From NCBI RefSeq assembly GCF_009674485.1, contig NZ_WKJJ01000029.1, forward strand, positions 21,255 through 85,254: 64,000 nt of DNA, written 5' to 3'. The DNA is from Pseudoduganella rivuli (GTDB lineage: Bacteria; Pseudomonadota; Gammaproteobacteria; Burkholderiales; Burkholderiaceae_D). The stretch's first letter is position 1. Each line of letters opens with the position of its first letter. The notes beneath the pieces are model-generated. The model saw nothing but the letters and a program-made list of their open reading frames with translations. It did no database searches and was not told the DNA's origin. Positions 1 to 8,993 of the stretch are shown here, in pieces. The position numbers and the translations under genes were made by a program.

Positions 1-211
1 CGGCAAGTGGAAGGAAGAGCGCGCGGCATCGAACAAGATCGGCGCCGACGACATCGAAGAGTTTTACCGCCAGCGCAGCATGCTGAAACTGTCCGTGCTG
101 CCGGAAGATATCGCCGAGGCGGTGTATTTCCTGTCCAGCGACAAGGCCGGCAAGAGCACCGGCAATGTGCTGAACGTGGATGCGGGCAACGCAGGCGCGT
201 TCACGCGCTGA
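1..211 (+). CDS. Bifunctional rhamnulose-1-phosphate aldolase / short-chain dehydrogenase, C-terminal fragment
   Basis: Only the last 69 codons are in the window; the gene enters from the left edge in frame 2 and stops with TGA. The visible tail has the SDR C-terminal pattern VLPEDIAEAVYFLSS, then STGNVLNVDAGNA and a final FTR. That pattern is typical of the dehydrogenase half of RhaEW-type fusions, which cleave L-rhamnulose-1-phosphate and oxidise the resulting L-lactaldehyde in the cytosol. The next gene, 59 bp downstream on the same strand, is rhamnose isomerase and a rhamnose mutarotase follows later, so a role in rhamnose catabolism fits. The aldolase half is outside the window, so the fusion itself is inferred from family resemblance and context; a stand-alone SDR is the alternative. 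Confidence 0.8.
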   Translation, partial: GKWKEERAASNKIGADDIEEFYRQRSMLKLSVLPEDIAEAVYFLSSDKAGKSTGNVLNVDAGNAGAFTR

Positions 212-270
212 TCACAATAAGATGCGGGCGGCGCCGGGCCGCCCGCACTGCCGAAACAAGGGAGACAAGC

Positions 271-1578
271 ATGACTGTAGTAAACAAGGATTTGATCGCA
301 GCCGGCCAGGTGGCCGCCCATAACGCGCAGCGCGCAGCCAACCTGGAAGCGGATTACGCCGCGCTGGGCGGCATGCTGGAACGCCGTGGCATCGATATCG
401 AAAAAATCACGGCGCTGGCGCAAACGTTCGCCGTGGCGCTGCCCAGCTGGGGCGTCGGCACCGGCGGCACGCGTTTTGCCCGCTTCCCGGGCAAGGGCGA
501 ACCGCGCAACGTGTTTGAAAAGATCGACGATTGCGGCGTGATCCACCAGTTGACGCGCGCCACCCCCACCGTGTCGCTGCACTTCCCGTGGGACAAGACC
601 GACGACCCGGCTGCGCTGCGCGAACATGCCGCCGCCTATGGCCTGGGCTTTGACGCCGTGAACTCGAACACCTTCCAGGACCAGGTGGGCCAGGAACAGA
701 CCTATAAATATGGCAGCCTGACCAACATCAGCGCCGCCGTGCGCGAGCAGGCCGTGGCGCACAATATCGAATGCATCGAACTGGGCCGCGCGCTGGGGTC
801 GAAAGCGCTGACCGTGTGGGTGGGCGATGGCGCCAACTTCCCGGGCCAGAGCAATTTGCGCGGCGCGCTGGAGCGCTACCTGGACAGCATGCGCAATATC
901 TACAGCGCGCTGCCGGACGACTGGAACGTGCTGATCGAACACAAGCTGTTCGAGCCGGCGTTTTATGCGACCACCATCGCCGATTGGGGCACCAGCTTCG
1001 CGTGCGCACAGGAACTGGGCCCGAAAGCCAAGTGCCTGGTCGACCTGGGCCACCACGCGCCGAACACGAACATTGAAATGATCGTGGCGCGCCTGGCGCA
1101 ATTCGGCAAGCTGGGCGGCTTCCACTTCAACGACAGCAAGTACGGCGACGATGACCTGGATTCCGGTTCCATCAATCCGTTCCAGCTGTTCCTGGTGTTT
1201 AACGAACTGGCCGATGCGGCATCGCGCGAAGGCGCCGGCTTCCAGACCGCCAACATGCTGGACCAGTCGCACAATGTGACGGACCCGATCGAAAGCCTGA
1301 TGAACAGCGCCGTCGAAGTGCAGCGCGCGTTCGTCCAGGCAGCGCTGGTGGACCGCGCCGCGTTGAAACAGCACCAGGAAGGCAACGACGTGCTGCAGGC
1401 GGCGCAGGCGCTGAAACACGCGTTCCGCACCGACGTGTCGGCGATCCTGGCGATGGCGCGCGTGCGTTCCGGCGGCGCGGCCGACCCGGTGGCGTGCTAC
1501 CGCGCATCCGGCTACCGCGTGCAGGCCGCCGAACAGCGCCCGGCCAAGGCAGGCGCCTCCAGCAGCGGCATCGTTTAA
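271..1578 (+). CDS. rhaI: L-rhamnose isomerase (RhaI type)
   Basis: This 435-residue cytosolic TIM-barrel isomerase should convert L-rhamnose to L-rhamnulose. Its length and sequence match the RhaI class described from Pseudomonas stutzeri rather than the enterobacterial RhaA. Expected metal ligands are visible: E223 (LIEHK), D258 (VDLGHH) and H285 with following aspartates (FHFNDSK), each four residues later than in the P. stutzeri enzyme. The ATG at 271 is preceded by a GGGAGAC ribosome binding site; the same frame is open upstream but lacks such a site. It follows the aldolase/dehydrogenase gene and precedes a rhamnosidase gene by 15 bp, so the genes are probably co-transcribed. Confidence 0.95.
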   Translation: MTVVNKDLIAAGQVAAHNAQRAANLEADYAALGGMLERRGIDIEKITALAQTFAVALPSWGVGTGGTRFARFPGKGEPRNVFEKIDDCGVIHQLTRATPTVSLHFPWDKTDDPAALREHAAAYGLGFDAVNSNTFQDQVGQEQTYKYGSLTNISAAVREQAVAHNIECIELGRALGSKALTVWVGDGANFPGQSNLRGALERYLDSMRNIYSALPDDWNVLIEHKLFEPAFYATTIADWGTSFACAQELGPKAKCLVDLGHHAPNTNIEMIVARLAQFGKLGGFHFNDSKYGDDDLDSGSINPFQLFLVFNELADAASREGAGFQTANMLDQSHNVTDPIESLMNSAVEVQRAFVQAALVDRAALKQHQEGNDVLQAAQALKHAFRTDVSAILAMARVRSGGAADPVACYRASGYRVQAAEQRPAKAGASSSGIV

Positions 1579-1593
1579 GCGGCTCCGCACCCG

Positions 1594-4395
1594 ATGAACA
1601 GCATACGTCTTGTGTGCGGGACGGGTGCGCCCGTTTCCGCCGTATCGCGCCGTCGGCACATGGTGTCGCTGGCCTGCGCCACGCTGATGTTACATGGCGC
1701 CGCGCCGGCCGCGCCGTCGGCCGCCGTGGGCGAAGCGCCGGCCAGCCATATCGCCGACGTGGCGGCGCGGCTGGACACGCCACCCGACAGCGCCCGCGCC
1801 ATGGTGCGCTGGTGGTGGTTCGGCCCGGCCGTCGTCAATACCCAGCTGGAGCGCGAGATGCGCGCCATGAAAGCGGGCGGCTACGGCGGCTTTGAAATCC
1901 AGCCGGTCTATCCGATGGAACTGGACGATCCGGCGCGCGGCATCCGCAATGTCCCGTATTTATCCCCCGATTTCCTGCAATCGCTGGCATTTGCCAACAC
2001 CAAGGGCCGTGAACTGGGCTTGCGCGTGGACCTGACGCTGGGCTCCGGCTGGCCATACGGCGGCCCGCACATCGGCGCGCAGCATGCGGCAAGCCGTATG
2101 CGCGTCGCCACCAGCGCGGTCCCGGCCGGGGCCACTTCCTACATGCTGCCATCCGTGATGAGCGGGGAAACGCTGGTTGCGACCTACCTGGGCGACGGCA
2201 CGGCGAAAGAGCACGACCCGGTCAAACTCGGCCTGGTGGAAAACCAGCCGGGGGCCATGGCCGGCCGCGCCACGGTGGCGCCGTCTGCGCACGAGCGTGT
2301 GGCCGTGTTTTACATTGGCAGCCGCACCGGCCAGCAAGTCAAGCGGCCGTCGCTGGGCGCGGAAGGCTTCGTGCTGGACCACATGGACGCCAGGGCCGTC
2401 CAACTGCACCTGGATACGGTGGCCGAACCGCAAGTGCGGGCCTTTGGCAACCAGCCGCCCACCGCCGTGTTTTCCGACAGCCTGGAAGTGTACGGCACCG
2501 ACTGGACGGGCGACTTCCTCGGTGAATTCCGCCGCCGCCGCGGCTATGACTTGAAACCGTATTTACCGGTGGTATATAGCGGCCAGGGCCCGGACGCGCC
2601 CGCGTTGCGGCGCGACTGGGCGCTGACGCAGACGGAACTGGTCAACGAGCGCTTCCTGGCGCCCGTCAACGCGTGGGCGCGCGCCCACGGCACGCGCTTC
2701 CGCTCGCAGACTTATGGCGAACCGGCCGTGTCGCTGTCGAGCACGCGGCTGGTGGATTTGCCGGAAGGCGAAGGCCCGCAGCACCGCGCGTTTTCCTTCA
2801 CCCGCCTGGCCACGTCCGGCGGCCACCTGTTCGGCCGCAACGTGATTTCCGCCGAAACGTGGACGTGGCTCAATTCCCCCGCGTTCAACGCCACGCCGCT
2901 GGACATGAAGGCGGAAGCGGACCGCATGCTGCTGCAGGGTGTGAACCAGTTCATTGGCCATGGCTGGCCGTACACGCCACCCGGCTCGCAGGAACCGGGC
3001 TACGCGTTCTATGCGGCCGCCGTGTTCAACGACCACCAGCCATGGTGGAACGTGATGCCGGACGTGAACGGCTATCTGCAGCGCATGAGTTATTTGATGC
3101 GCCAGGGGAAACCCGCCAACACGGTGGCCGTGCTGCTGCCGAATGACGATGTCTACGCATCCCTGAATCCCGGCAAGGTGTCGCTGTCGGCGGAAATGCA
3201 CCACCACGTGACGCCGGAGTTGACGGCGCAAATCCTCGATGCGGGCCATAACCTCGATTACATCGATGCCGACGCCATTGTCGCGCAAGGCGTACAGCAC
3301 GCGGTGCTGGTGCTGCCGCACGTGACGCGGCTGGCGCCGGACGTGCTGGCGAAGATCCACGCCTATGCGCGGCAGGGCGGCAAGGTGATTGCCGTGGGCG
3401 GCTTGCCATCGCTGCCGCCCGGTTTTGCCGACGCGGCCGCGCTGGGCGTCAACGTGCAGGCGGCGTCGAAAGCGCTGGCGGCCGAACGCAACGTCCAAGT
3501 GGTGAACGGCGATGGCGCGGTCGGCGCCGCGCTGGGCAAGGCGGTGCGGCCGGAATTGCTGGTGCAGGGGCAGAACGGCGACGTGGGGTTCATCCGCCGC
3601 AAGCTCGATGATGCCGACATTTACTTCATTGCCAACACGGGCAACCGCGCCGTGCATGCGACGGCAGCAATCGCACAGCAGCGGCGCCATGCCGCGTGGG
3701 TCAACCCGCACGATGGCAAGGCCGTGGCGGTGTCGCTGGCCGAGGGTTTGAAGCTGGACCTGGCGCCGTATGAATCGGCCGTGCTGGTGTTGTCCGACAG
3801 CCCGTTGCCGTCCGTGCGGCAGCGCAAGCCGGCGGGCGCACCCGCCGTGCTGGCGCGGCTGGAGACAGGCTGGCAACTGGCGTTCCCCGCGTTGCAGCGC
3901 GCCGCGCAACCGGTTACCGCGCTGCGTTCGTGGACGGACGATGACGCGACCCGTTATTACTCGGGCATCGGCGTGTATACGCGGGATGTCGATCTGGATG
4001 GCGCGGCGCTGGCGGGCAAGCGTATCGCCATTGATTTCGGCCCCGGCACGCCGCTGGACACCACCGCCAAGGTACCGGCCGGCATGCGCGCCATGCTGGA
4101 AGGCCCCGTGCGGGAAGCCGCCGTGGTCTATGTCAACGGCAGGCGGGCAGGTTCCGCATGGTCGCCGCCATACAAGGTCGAGTTGACCGGGCTGCTGCAC
4201 CCGGGCCGCAACCGCATCGAAGTGCAGGTGGCGAACCTGGCGCTGAACGCGCTGGCGGGACAGGAGCGTCCCGATTACCGCCTGCTGTGGGCCCGCTATG
4301 GCCAGCGCTTCGTGCCGCAGGATACGCAATTGATCGCACCGAAACCGTCCGGCATGCTGGGCCCGGTGCAACTGGTGACGGAGAACATGCAATGA
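1594..4395 (+). CDS. Alpha-L-rhamnosidase, glycoside hydrolase family 106
   Basis: A 933-residue exported glycosidase expected to release terminal L-rhamnose from rhamnogalacturonan or rhamnosylated glycans. The N-terminus has arginines, then a hydrophobic stretch (about residues 23-40) ending in alanines, consistent with a signal peptide; an internal ATG at 1660 would give a more compact one. GH106 features are the VRWWWFGP motif soon after the signal, the AGGYGGFEIQPVYP segment, FSDSLEVYG in the middle, and a C-terminal beta-sandwich with VYVNGRRAG and NRIEVQVANL. The stop overlaps the next gene start in an ATGATG/TGA junction, so it is translationally coupled to the GH28 gene. Exact linkage specificity cannot be read from sequence. 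Confidence 0.9.
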   Translation: MNSIRLVCGTGAPVSAVSRRRHMVSLACATLMLHGAAPAAPSAAVGEAPASHIADVAARLDTPPDSARAMVRWWWFGPAVVNTQLEREMRAMKAGGYGGFEIQPVYPMELDDPARGIRNVPYLSPDFLQSLAFANTKGRELGLRVDLTLGSGWPYGGPHIGAQHAASRMRVATSAVPAGATSYMLPSVMSGETLVATYLGDGTAKEHDPVKLGLVENQPGAMAGRATVAPSAHERVAVFYIGSRTGQQVKRPSLGAEGFVLDHMDARAVQLHLDTVAEPQVRAFGNQPPTAVFSDSLEVYGTDWTGDFLGEFRRRRGYDLKPYLPVVYSGQGPDAPALRRDWALTQTELVNERFLAPVNAWARAHGTRFRSQTYGEPAVSLSSTRLVDLPEGEGPQHRAFSFTRLATSGGHLFGRNVISAETWTWLNSPAFNATPLDMKAEADRMLLQGVNQFIGHGWPYTPPGSQEPGYAFYAAAVFNDHQPWWNVMPDVNGYLQRMSYLMRQGKPANTVAVLLPNDDVYASLNPGKVSLSAEMHHHVTPELTAQILDAGHNLDYIDADAIVAQGVQHAVLVLPHVTRLAPDVLAKIHAYARQGGKVIAVGGLPSLPPGFADAAALGVNVQAASKALAAERNVQVVNGDGAVGAALGKAVRPELLVQGQNGDVGFIRRKLDDADIYFIANTGNRAVHATAAIAQQRRHAAWVNPHDGKAVAVSLAEGLKLDLAPYESAVLVLSDSPLPSVRQRKPAGAPAVLARLETGWQLAFPALQRAAQPVTALRSWTDDDATRYYSGIGVYTRDVDLDGAALAGKRIAIDFGPGTPLDTTAKVPAGMRAMLEGPVREAAVVYVNGRRAGSAWSPPYKVELTGLLHPGRNRIEVQVANLALNALAGQERPDYRLLWARYGQRFVPQDTQLIAPKPSGMLGPVQLVTENMQ

Positions 4396-5858
4396 TGGCA
4401 ACAATGAAACGCCGCTGGCGCCCGGCCGGCGCCGCGTTATTCTCGGGTTTGGTGCTGGTGCTGGCCTCGGCCGGCGCTGGCGCCAAGGATTTCAACCCGG
4501 CCGCCTGGGGCGCGAAAGCCGATGGCGTGACGAAGGACACGCAAGCCATCCAGTCCGCGATCGACGCCGCGGCCAAGGCCGGCGGCGGCAACCGTGTCGT
4601 GCTGGCGGGCGGCACCTACCTTTCCGGTTCCGTGTTCGTCAAGAGCGGCGTGACTTTATATGTGGGCAAGGGCGCCACATTGCTGGGATCGCAGGACATC
4701 GCGGATTATCCCGTGATGCCGACGCGGATCGCCGGCATTGAAATGCGCTGGCCCGCCGCGCTGGTCAATATCGCCAATGAAAAGAACGCGGCGATTGAAG
4801 GCGAAGGCACGATCGATGGCGATGGCAAGGTGTTCTGGGACAGTTACTGGACGCTGCGCAAGGCGTACGAACCGCGCGGCCTGCGCTGGGCATCCGATTA
4901 CGATGCGCAGCGCCCGAGGCTGGTGCAGGTGTTCCGGTCGTCGCATGCGAAAGTGGGCGGCGGCCTGCTGTTGCGGCGCGCCGGGTTCTGGACCGTGCAC
5001 ATCTGCTATTCGGAAGACGTGACGGTGGAAGACGTCACGATCCGCAATAACGAAGGAGGGCGGGGGCCGTCGACCGACGGCATCGACATCGATTCGTCGA
5101 AGCGGGTGCTGGTGCAGCGCGCCGACATTGCCGTCAATGACGATGCGCTGTGCCTGAAAGCAGGCCGCGATTCGGACGGGCAGCGTGTGGCGCGTCCGAC
5201 GGAAGACGTGGTGATCCGCGATTCCGTGATCCGCGACGCGGCGGCCGGCGTGACGTTCGGTTCCGAGACGGCGGGCGGGTTCCGCAATATCGAAGCGTAC
5301 AACCTGACCGTGGTGGGCAACGTGCCGGTCGGTATCCTGTTCAAGTCGGCCCATACGCGGGGTGGCTTTGGCGAGAACCTGCGGATCCACGACATCACGA
5401 TGACGGATATCCCCGTGGTGCTGCGCGTGACGATGAACTGGAACCCCAGCTACAGCTATGCGCAAATCCCCGCCGACATCAAGGATGTGCCGCCGGTCTG
5501 GAAAGTGCTTGCCACGCCGGTGCCGCGCGACAAGGGCATGGCGCACTTCCACGATGTGAAAATCTGGAATATCCGCGCGACGGGCGCCACCACGGCGTTT
5601 GAAGTGGACGCCTACAAGGAAGCGCCGCTCGAGCGTTTCAGTTTATCCAGGCTGGAGATCCAGGCGAAGCAGGGCGGTTACATCCACGACGCGAAAGACT
5701 GGCGCTTTGAAGATACGAAGCTGACGCTGGGCAGCCCGGTGGGAATCGAAGACGCCGCCGCTGTGAAAGGCTTGCCGGCCAGTGCGGTGCACGTGCGCCC
5801 CGCGCCACCGAAAGCCGATCCAATGAAAAAAAGTTTTGAGGAGCAGGACAAGACATGA
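4392..5858 (+). CDS. Exported glycoside hydrolase family 28 (polygalacturonase/rhamnogalacturonan hydrolase-like)
   Basis: A 488-residue right-handed beta-helix protein. A signal peptide (MKRRW, then an Ala/Leu-rich core ending GAGAK) precedes the typical GH28 start with GVTKDTQAIQSAIDAA. The catalytic region shows TDGIDID, then N249-D250-D251 (VNDDALCLK), and GSETAGG where many pectinases have a GHG motif; that substitution is common in rhamnogalacturonan- and oligosaccharide-type GH28 enzymes. Start codons at 4392 and 4395 are both possible; both overlap the stop of the rhamnosidase gene. The next gene starts four bases before this one ends, so it lies in a tight operon. An exo-acting role on oligogalacturonides or RG-I is inferred from context. 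Confidence 0.9.
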   Translation: MMATMKRRWRPAGAALFSGLVLVLASAGAGAKDFNPAAWGAKADGVTKDTQAIQSAIDAAAKAGGGNRVVLAGGTYLSGSVFVKSGVTLYVGKGATLLGSQDIADYPVMPTRIAGIEMRWPAALVNIANEKNAAIEGEGTIDGDGKVFWDSYWTLRKAYEPRGLRWASDYDAQRPRLVQVFRSSHAKVGGGLLLRRAGFWTVHICYSEDVTVEDVTIRNNEGGRGPSTDGIDIDSSKRVLVQRADIAVNDDALCLKAGRDSDGQRVARPTEDVVIRDSVIRDAAAGVTFGSETAGGFRNIEAYNLTVVGNVPVGILFKSAHTRGGFGENLRIHDITMTDIPVVLRVTMNWNPSYSYAQIPADIKDVPPVWKVLATPVPRDKGMAHFHDVKIWNIRATGATTAFEVDAYKEAPLERFSLSRLEIQAKQGGYIHDAKDWRFEDTKLTLGSPVGIEDAAAVKGLPASAVHVRPAPPKADPMKKSFEEQDKT

Positions 5859-7090
5859 TGTTTGAACGCAAAGCAATCGTCATCGCGATGCTGGCCGCAG
5901 TGACGGTGTTGGCCGGCTGCGCATCCGCGCCGCAGCCGCCATACGCGGACAACGCGTATCCGTTGCCGACACCCGCCATGCAAGCCATCGTCGACAAGGA
6001 TACCAGCCGCCATTTCGGCGACGCGCCAGCCGATGGCGGCGCCATGGCCACCGATTTGTCGCCGGCGCTGCAGCCCGCCGCCATCGACAAGGCGCTGCGC
6101 AAGGTGGCCGACTGGCAACTGGCCCGCACGCAGCGGCATATCGACCGGATCTGGACGTCCGCCGTGCTGTTCACCGGCTTCATGGCGGCGTCGGACGCCA
6201 CGGGCGACGCGAAATACCGCGACGCGATGCTGGCCATGAGCAAAGGTTTCAACTGGGACTTGAAGGGGCCGTACCCGAATGCGGACGATATCAGCGTCGC
6301 GCAAACGTATCTGGAATTGCATGCGCTGGACCCATCGCCCGACAAGGTGTTGCCTGCCAAGGCACACCTGGACCAGTTGATCGGCCTGAAAACGCTGAAC
6401 CCGAAGGATACGCGGGTGCCATGGTGGTGGTGCGACGCGCTGTTCATGGCGCCGCCCGTGTGGGCCAGGATGTACCAGGCCACGGGCGAGCGCAAATACC
6501 TGGATTACGTGCATGAACAGTGGCGGATCACTTCGGACCTGCTGTACGACAAGGACGAGCACCTGTACGCGCGCGACACCAGCTATATCGGCAAGCTTGA
6601 GCCGAACGGCAGGAAAATTTTCTGGTCGCGCGGCGAAGGCTGGGTGATGGGCGGGCTGGCGCGCACCATCGATTACATTCCGCAGGATGACCCGCGCCGC
6701 CCGTTCTATCTCCAGCAATTGCGCGAAATGTCCGCGAAAATCGCGTCGCTGCAAAACCCGCAAGGCTTGTGGCACGCGGGCTTGCTCGATCCCGCCACGT
6801 ATCCATTGCCGGAAATTTCCGGTTCCGCGCTGTTCGTGTACGGCATGGCCTATGGCGTGAACCGGGGTTACCTGGACGAAGCGGCTTACCGTCCCGTGAT
6901 AGAAAAGGCGTGGGCCGGCATATTGAAACACGTGTATGCGGACGGGCGCCTGGGCGGCATCCAGCAGACGGGCGCGGAACCGGCGTTTTACCGGCCGGCC
7001 TCCAGCTTCAATTATGGCGTCGGCGGCTTCCTGCTGGCGGCCGCGGAACTGAAGAAAATGGCCGAAGGCCGGAAAGTGGCGGTGAAATGA
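5855..7090 (+). CDS. Unsaturated rhamnogalacturonyl hydrolase, GH105, lipoprotein
   Basis: A 411-residue (alpha/alpha)6-barrel hydrolase of the GH88/GH105 type that removes the unsaturated uronate left by pectin lyases. The lipobox VLAGC near residue 22 predicts outer- or inner-membrane anchoring in the periplasm. Family signatures are RIWTSAVLFTG early, PWWWCDALFMAP with the conserved aspartate, WSRGEGWVMGG, and a C-terminal PASSFNYGVGGFLLAA. The ATGA overlaps with genes on both sides show co-translation with GH28 and rhaM. It would act downstream of the PL22-type lyase encoded at 8990-10366. The family is clear; GH105 rather than GH88 is inferred from the neighbours. Confidence 0.9.
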   Translation: MMFERKAIVIAMLAAVTVLAGCASAPQPPYADNAYPLPTPAMQAIVDKDTSRHFGDAPADGGAMATDLSPALQPAAIDKALRKVADWQLARTQRHIDRIWTSAVLFTGFMAASDATGDAKYRDAMLAMSKGFNWDLKGPYPNADDISVAQTYLELHALDPSPDKVLPAKAHLDQLIGLKTLNPKDTRVPWWWCDALFMAPPVWARMYQATGERKYLDYVHEQWRITSDLLYDKDEHLYARDTSYIGKLEPNGRKIFWSRGEGWVMGGLARTIDYIPQDDPRRPFYLQQLREMSAKIASLQNPQGLWHAGLLDPATYPLPEISGSALFVYGMAYGVNRGYLDEAAYRPVIEKAWAGILKHVYADGRLGGIQQTGAEPAFYRPASSFNYGVGGFLLAAAELKKMAEGRKVAVK

Positions 7091-7413
7091 GCGATCCAGC
7101 ACTGGTGCGGGCATTCCGCATGCAACTCAAAGCGGGCCACGAGGCGGAATATGAACGCCGGCACGACGAACTGTGGCCGGAACTGGCGCAGGCGCTGGCC
7201 GAGGCGGGGATTTACGATTATGCGATCTTCCTCGACCCGGACACGTTGCACCTGTTCGGCACGCTGAAGCTGAAGCCGGACCACCGCATCGATGATTTGC
7301 CGAACCATCCCGTGATGCAGCGCTGGTGGGATTACATGGCGCCGCTGATGGAAGTGGAACCGGGCAACCGGCCGCGCCAGTGGGCGTTGAAGCCCGTGTT
7401 CCACTTCGCGTGA
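7087..7413 (+). CDS. rhaM: L-rhamnose mutarotase
   Basis: A 108-residue dimeric ferredoxin-like protein that interconverts the alpha and beta anomers of L-rhamnose for the isomerase. Family features are RMQLKAG followed by Y22 and H26 (EYERRHDELWP), corresponding to the active-site Tyr and His of E. coli RhaM; FLDPDTLHLFG; and the paired tryptophans in MQRWWDYMAPLM. The start overlaps the stop of the GH105 gene by ATGA. It closes the plus-strand operon that begins upstream of rhaI and ends 10 bp before a convergent esterase gene. No terminator-like hairpin is visible in the gap. Confidence 0.95.
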   Translation: MSDPALVRAFRMQLKAGHEAEYERRHDELWPELAQALAEAGIYDYAIFLDPDTLHLFGTLKLKPDHRIDDLPNHPVMQRWWDYMAPLMEVEPGNRPRQWALKPVFHFA

Positions 7414-7423
7414 CGTGGCTGGG

Positions 7424-8332
7424 TCATTTGCCCAGCAACCCCCGCATGCGCAGCCACTCTTCGGCGCGCTTCGGCCATGCCGACGTGGTGCCCAGTCCTT
7501 CGGTCATGCCGACGCCGTGGCCACCCTGCTCGAAAATGTGCAGTTCGGCGGGCACTTTGGCGCGCGTCAGCGCCTGGTAAAAGGCAATGCTGTTGTCGGC
7601 CGGGACGGATGCGTCGCCCTGGGTGTGGAACAGCAGGGCCGGCGGCGTGGCGCCGGTCACCTGCGTTTCCAGCGACATGCGGTGTACCAGTTCCGGCGCG
7701 GGATGGTCACCCAGCAATGCCTTGCGCGAACCCGCATGGACGGCCGGTCCTTCCATGGCGATCACCGGATACAGCAGGATCACGAAGTCGGGGCGGGCGC
7801 TGACGGCATCGAGCGCGGCGCCCGTGCGGCCTTCCGGCGCGTCGAACAGCGTCGCGGCGCTGGCCGCCACGTGGCCACCGGCGGAACTGCCGATGACGCC
7901 GATGCGGTGCGGATCGAGCCCCAGCGCGGACGCCTGGCTGCGCAGCAGGCGCACGGCGCGCAGCACGTCCTGCAGCGGCGCCGGATGGCCGAATTCCGCC
8001 AGCCGGTATTTCAGGATAAAACTGGTCACACCCAGGCCGGCCAGCCATTCCGCATAGCGCATACCTTCCCGTTCCGCAGAAAGACGCACGTATCCGCCGC
8101 CAGGGCAGATAATGGCGGCCGCGCCGTTGGCTTTGCCGGCCGGCGGCGCGACCATGGTCAGGGTCGGGACGGAGACGTTCGAGATGCGGCCGTCGCTGGT
8201 CAGTTCGGGGCCCGGCCGGGTTTTGGCGTTCGGGACGCCTTCGGGCCACAAGGCCTGCACGGTGGCGGAATCGGCAAGGGCAGACATCATCGGCGTGGTC
8301 AGTAACAGGGCAATGAACAAGCGTTTTTTCAT
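7424..8332 (-). CDS. Exported alpha/beta-hydrolase esterase (carbohydrate acetylesterase-like)
   Basis: A 302-residue periplasmic esterase. The signal peptide is MKKRLFIALLL to SALA (about residue 20). The oxyanion segment CPGGGYVRLS, nucleophile S150 in GSSAGG, D240 in HTQGD and H272 in QGGHG form a complete catalytic triad of the BD-FAE/acetylxylan-esterase-like group. Being inside a rhamnogalacturonan locus, it may remove acetyl or feruloyl groups from pectin; the acyl group and sugar cannot be assigned from sequence. It is transcribed against rhaM (10 bp apart) and diverges from the DUF1080 gene with only about 10 bp between the two start codons, an unusually small gap. Confidence 0.85.
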   Translation of the reverse strand: MKKRLFIALLLTTPMMSALADSATVQALWPEGVPNAKTRPGPELTSDGRISNVSVPTLTMVAPPAGKANGAAAIICPGGGYVRLSAEREGMRYAEWLAGLGVTSFILKYRLAEFGHPAPLQDVLRAVRLLRSQASALGLDPHRIGVIGSSAGGHVAASAATLFDAPEGRTGAALDAVSARPDFVILLYPVIAMEGPAVHAGSRKALLGDHPAPELVHRMSLETQVTGATPPALLFHTQGDASVPADNSIAFYQALTRAKVPAELHIFEQGGHGVGMTEGLGTTSAWPKRAEEWLRMRGLLGK

Positions 8333-8342
8333 AGGGATGACA

Positions 8343-8993
8343 ATGGCAGGTTACAGGGAATCATGCAAACGGGCAGTGCTGGCGGCGGCATTGCTGCTGG
8401 CGGCAGCGGCGGGCCAGGCGGAAGAATTGTTCAATGGACGCGACTTCCAGGGCTGGGACTTGCTGGCCGGAAAGGACATGCCGCCGGAAGGGGCATTCAC
8501 CATGCTGGCTGGCGGCGTGATCGCATCGACGGGCCAGCCGTCGGGCTTTCTGGCCACGCTGGCCAGCTACCGCAATTACCGCCTGCACGTGGAATGGCGC
8601 TGGCCGGGCAAGCCGGGTAACGGCGGTGTGCTGCTGCATATCTCGCCAGGCCCGATGGACCGGGTGTGGCCATTGAGCCTGCAAGTGCAGACCAAGCATG
8701 GCAGCGCGGGCGACTTGCTGCCGATGGCGGGCTACGCGTTTGCAGAGCCGCCGACCAGCGCCCCCGGTGCACAGCCCGTGATCAAGGCCCATACGGCGCC
8801 GGACAGTGAATTGCCGGCCGGCGAATGGAACAGCGCGGACATCGTCAGCCGCGACGGCGTGGTGGAAGTGTCCGTCAACGGTGTGCCGCAGAACCGTATC
8901 AGCCACGGCAAGCCGGACCAGGGCCGCATCGGCTTCCAGCTGGAAGGGGCGCCATACGAGTTGCGCAACGTCCGGCTGGAAAAGCTCGATTAG
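8343..8993 (+). CDS. Exported DUF1080 (3-keto-disaccharide hydrolase-like) protein
   Basis: A 216-residue exported concanavalin-like beta-sandwich. After a signal peptide (hydrophobic Ala/Leu run ending AGQAEE) come the DUF1080 hallmarks LFNGRDFQGWD, a central YRLHVEWRW strand and a late WNSADIVSRDG. DUF1080 proteins include 3-keto-glycoside hydrolases and carbohydrate-binding proteins, so a sugar-related role fits the locus but the reaction is unknown. I chose the ATG at 8343 because AGGGA lies six bases upstream; ATGs at 8313 and 8337 are alternatives, and the first would overlap the divergent esterase gene. It converges with the PL22-type gene, the two stop codons overlapping at 8990-8993. 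Confidence 0.8.
   Translation: MAGYRESCKRAVLAAALLLAAAAGQAEELFNGRDFQGWDLLAGKDMPPEGAFTMLAGGVIASTGQPSGFLATLASYRNYRLHVEWRWPGKPGNGGVLLHISPGPMDRVWPLSLQVQTKHGSAGDLLPMAGYAFAEPPTSAPGAQPVIKAHTAPDSELPAGEWNSADIVSRDGVVEVSVNGVPQNRISHGKPDQGRIGFQLEGAPYELRNVRLEKLD

Noticed and set aside
64..1659. Long open frame (531 codons) antisense to rhaI
   Set aside because: It is a shadow of the G/C-rich third-position bias of rhaI; the translation is low-complexity, rich in Arg, His and Ala, and has no domain.
2563..4404. Long open frame (613 codons) antisense to the GH106 gene
   Set aside because: Composition artefact; the plus-strand gene has clear family motifs throughout.
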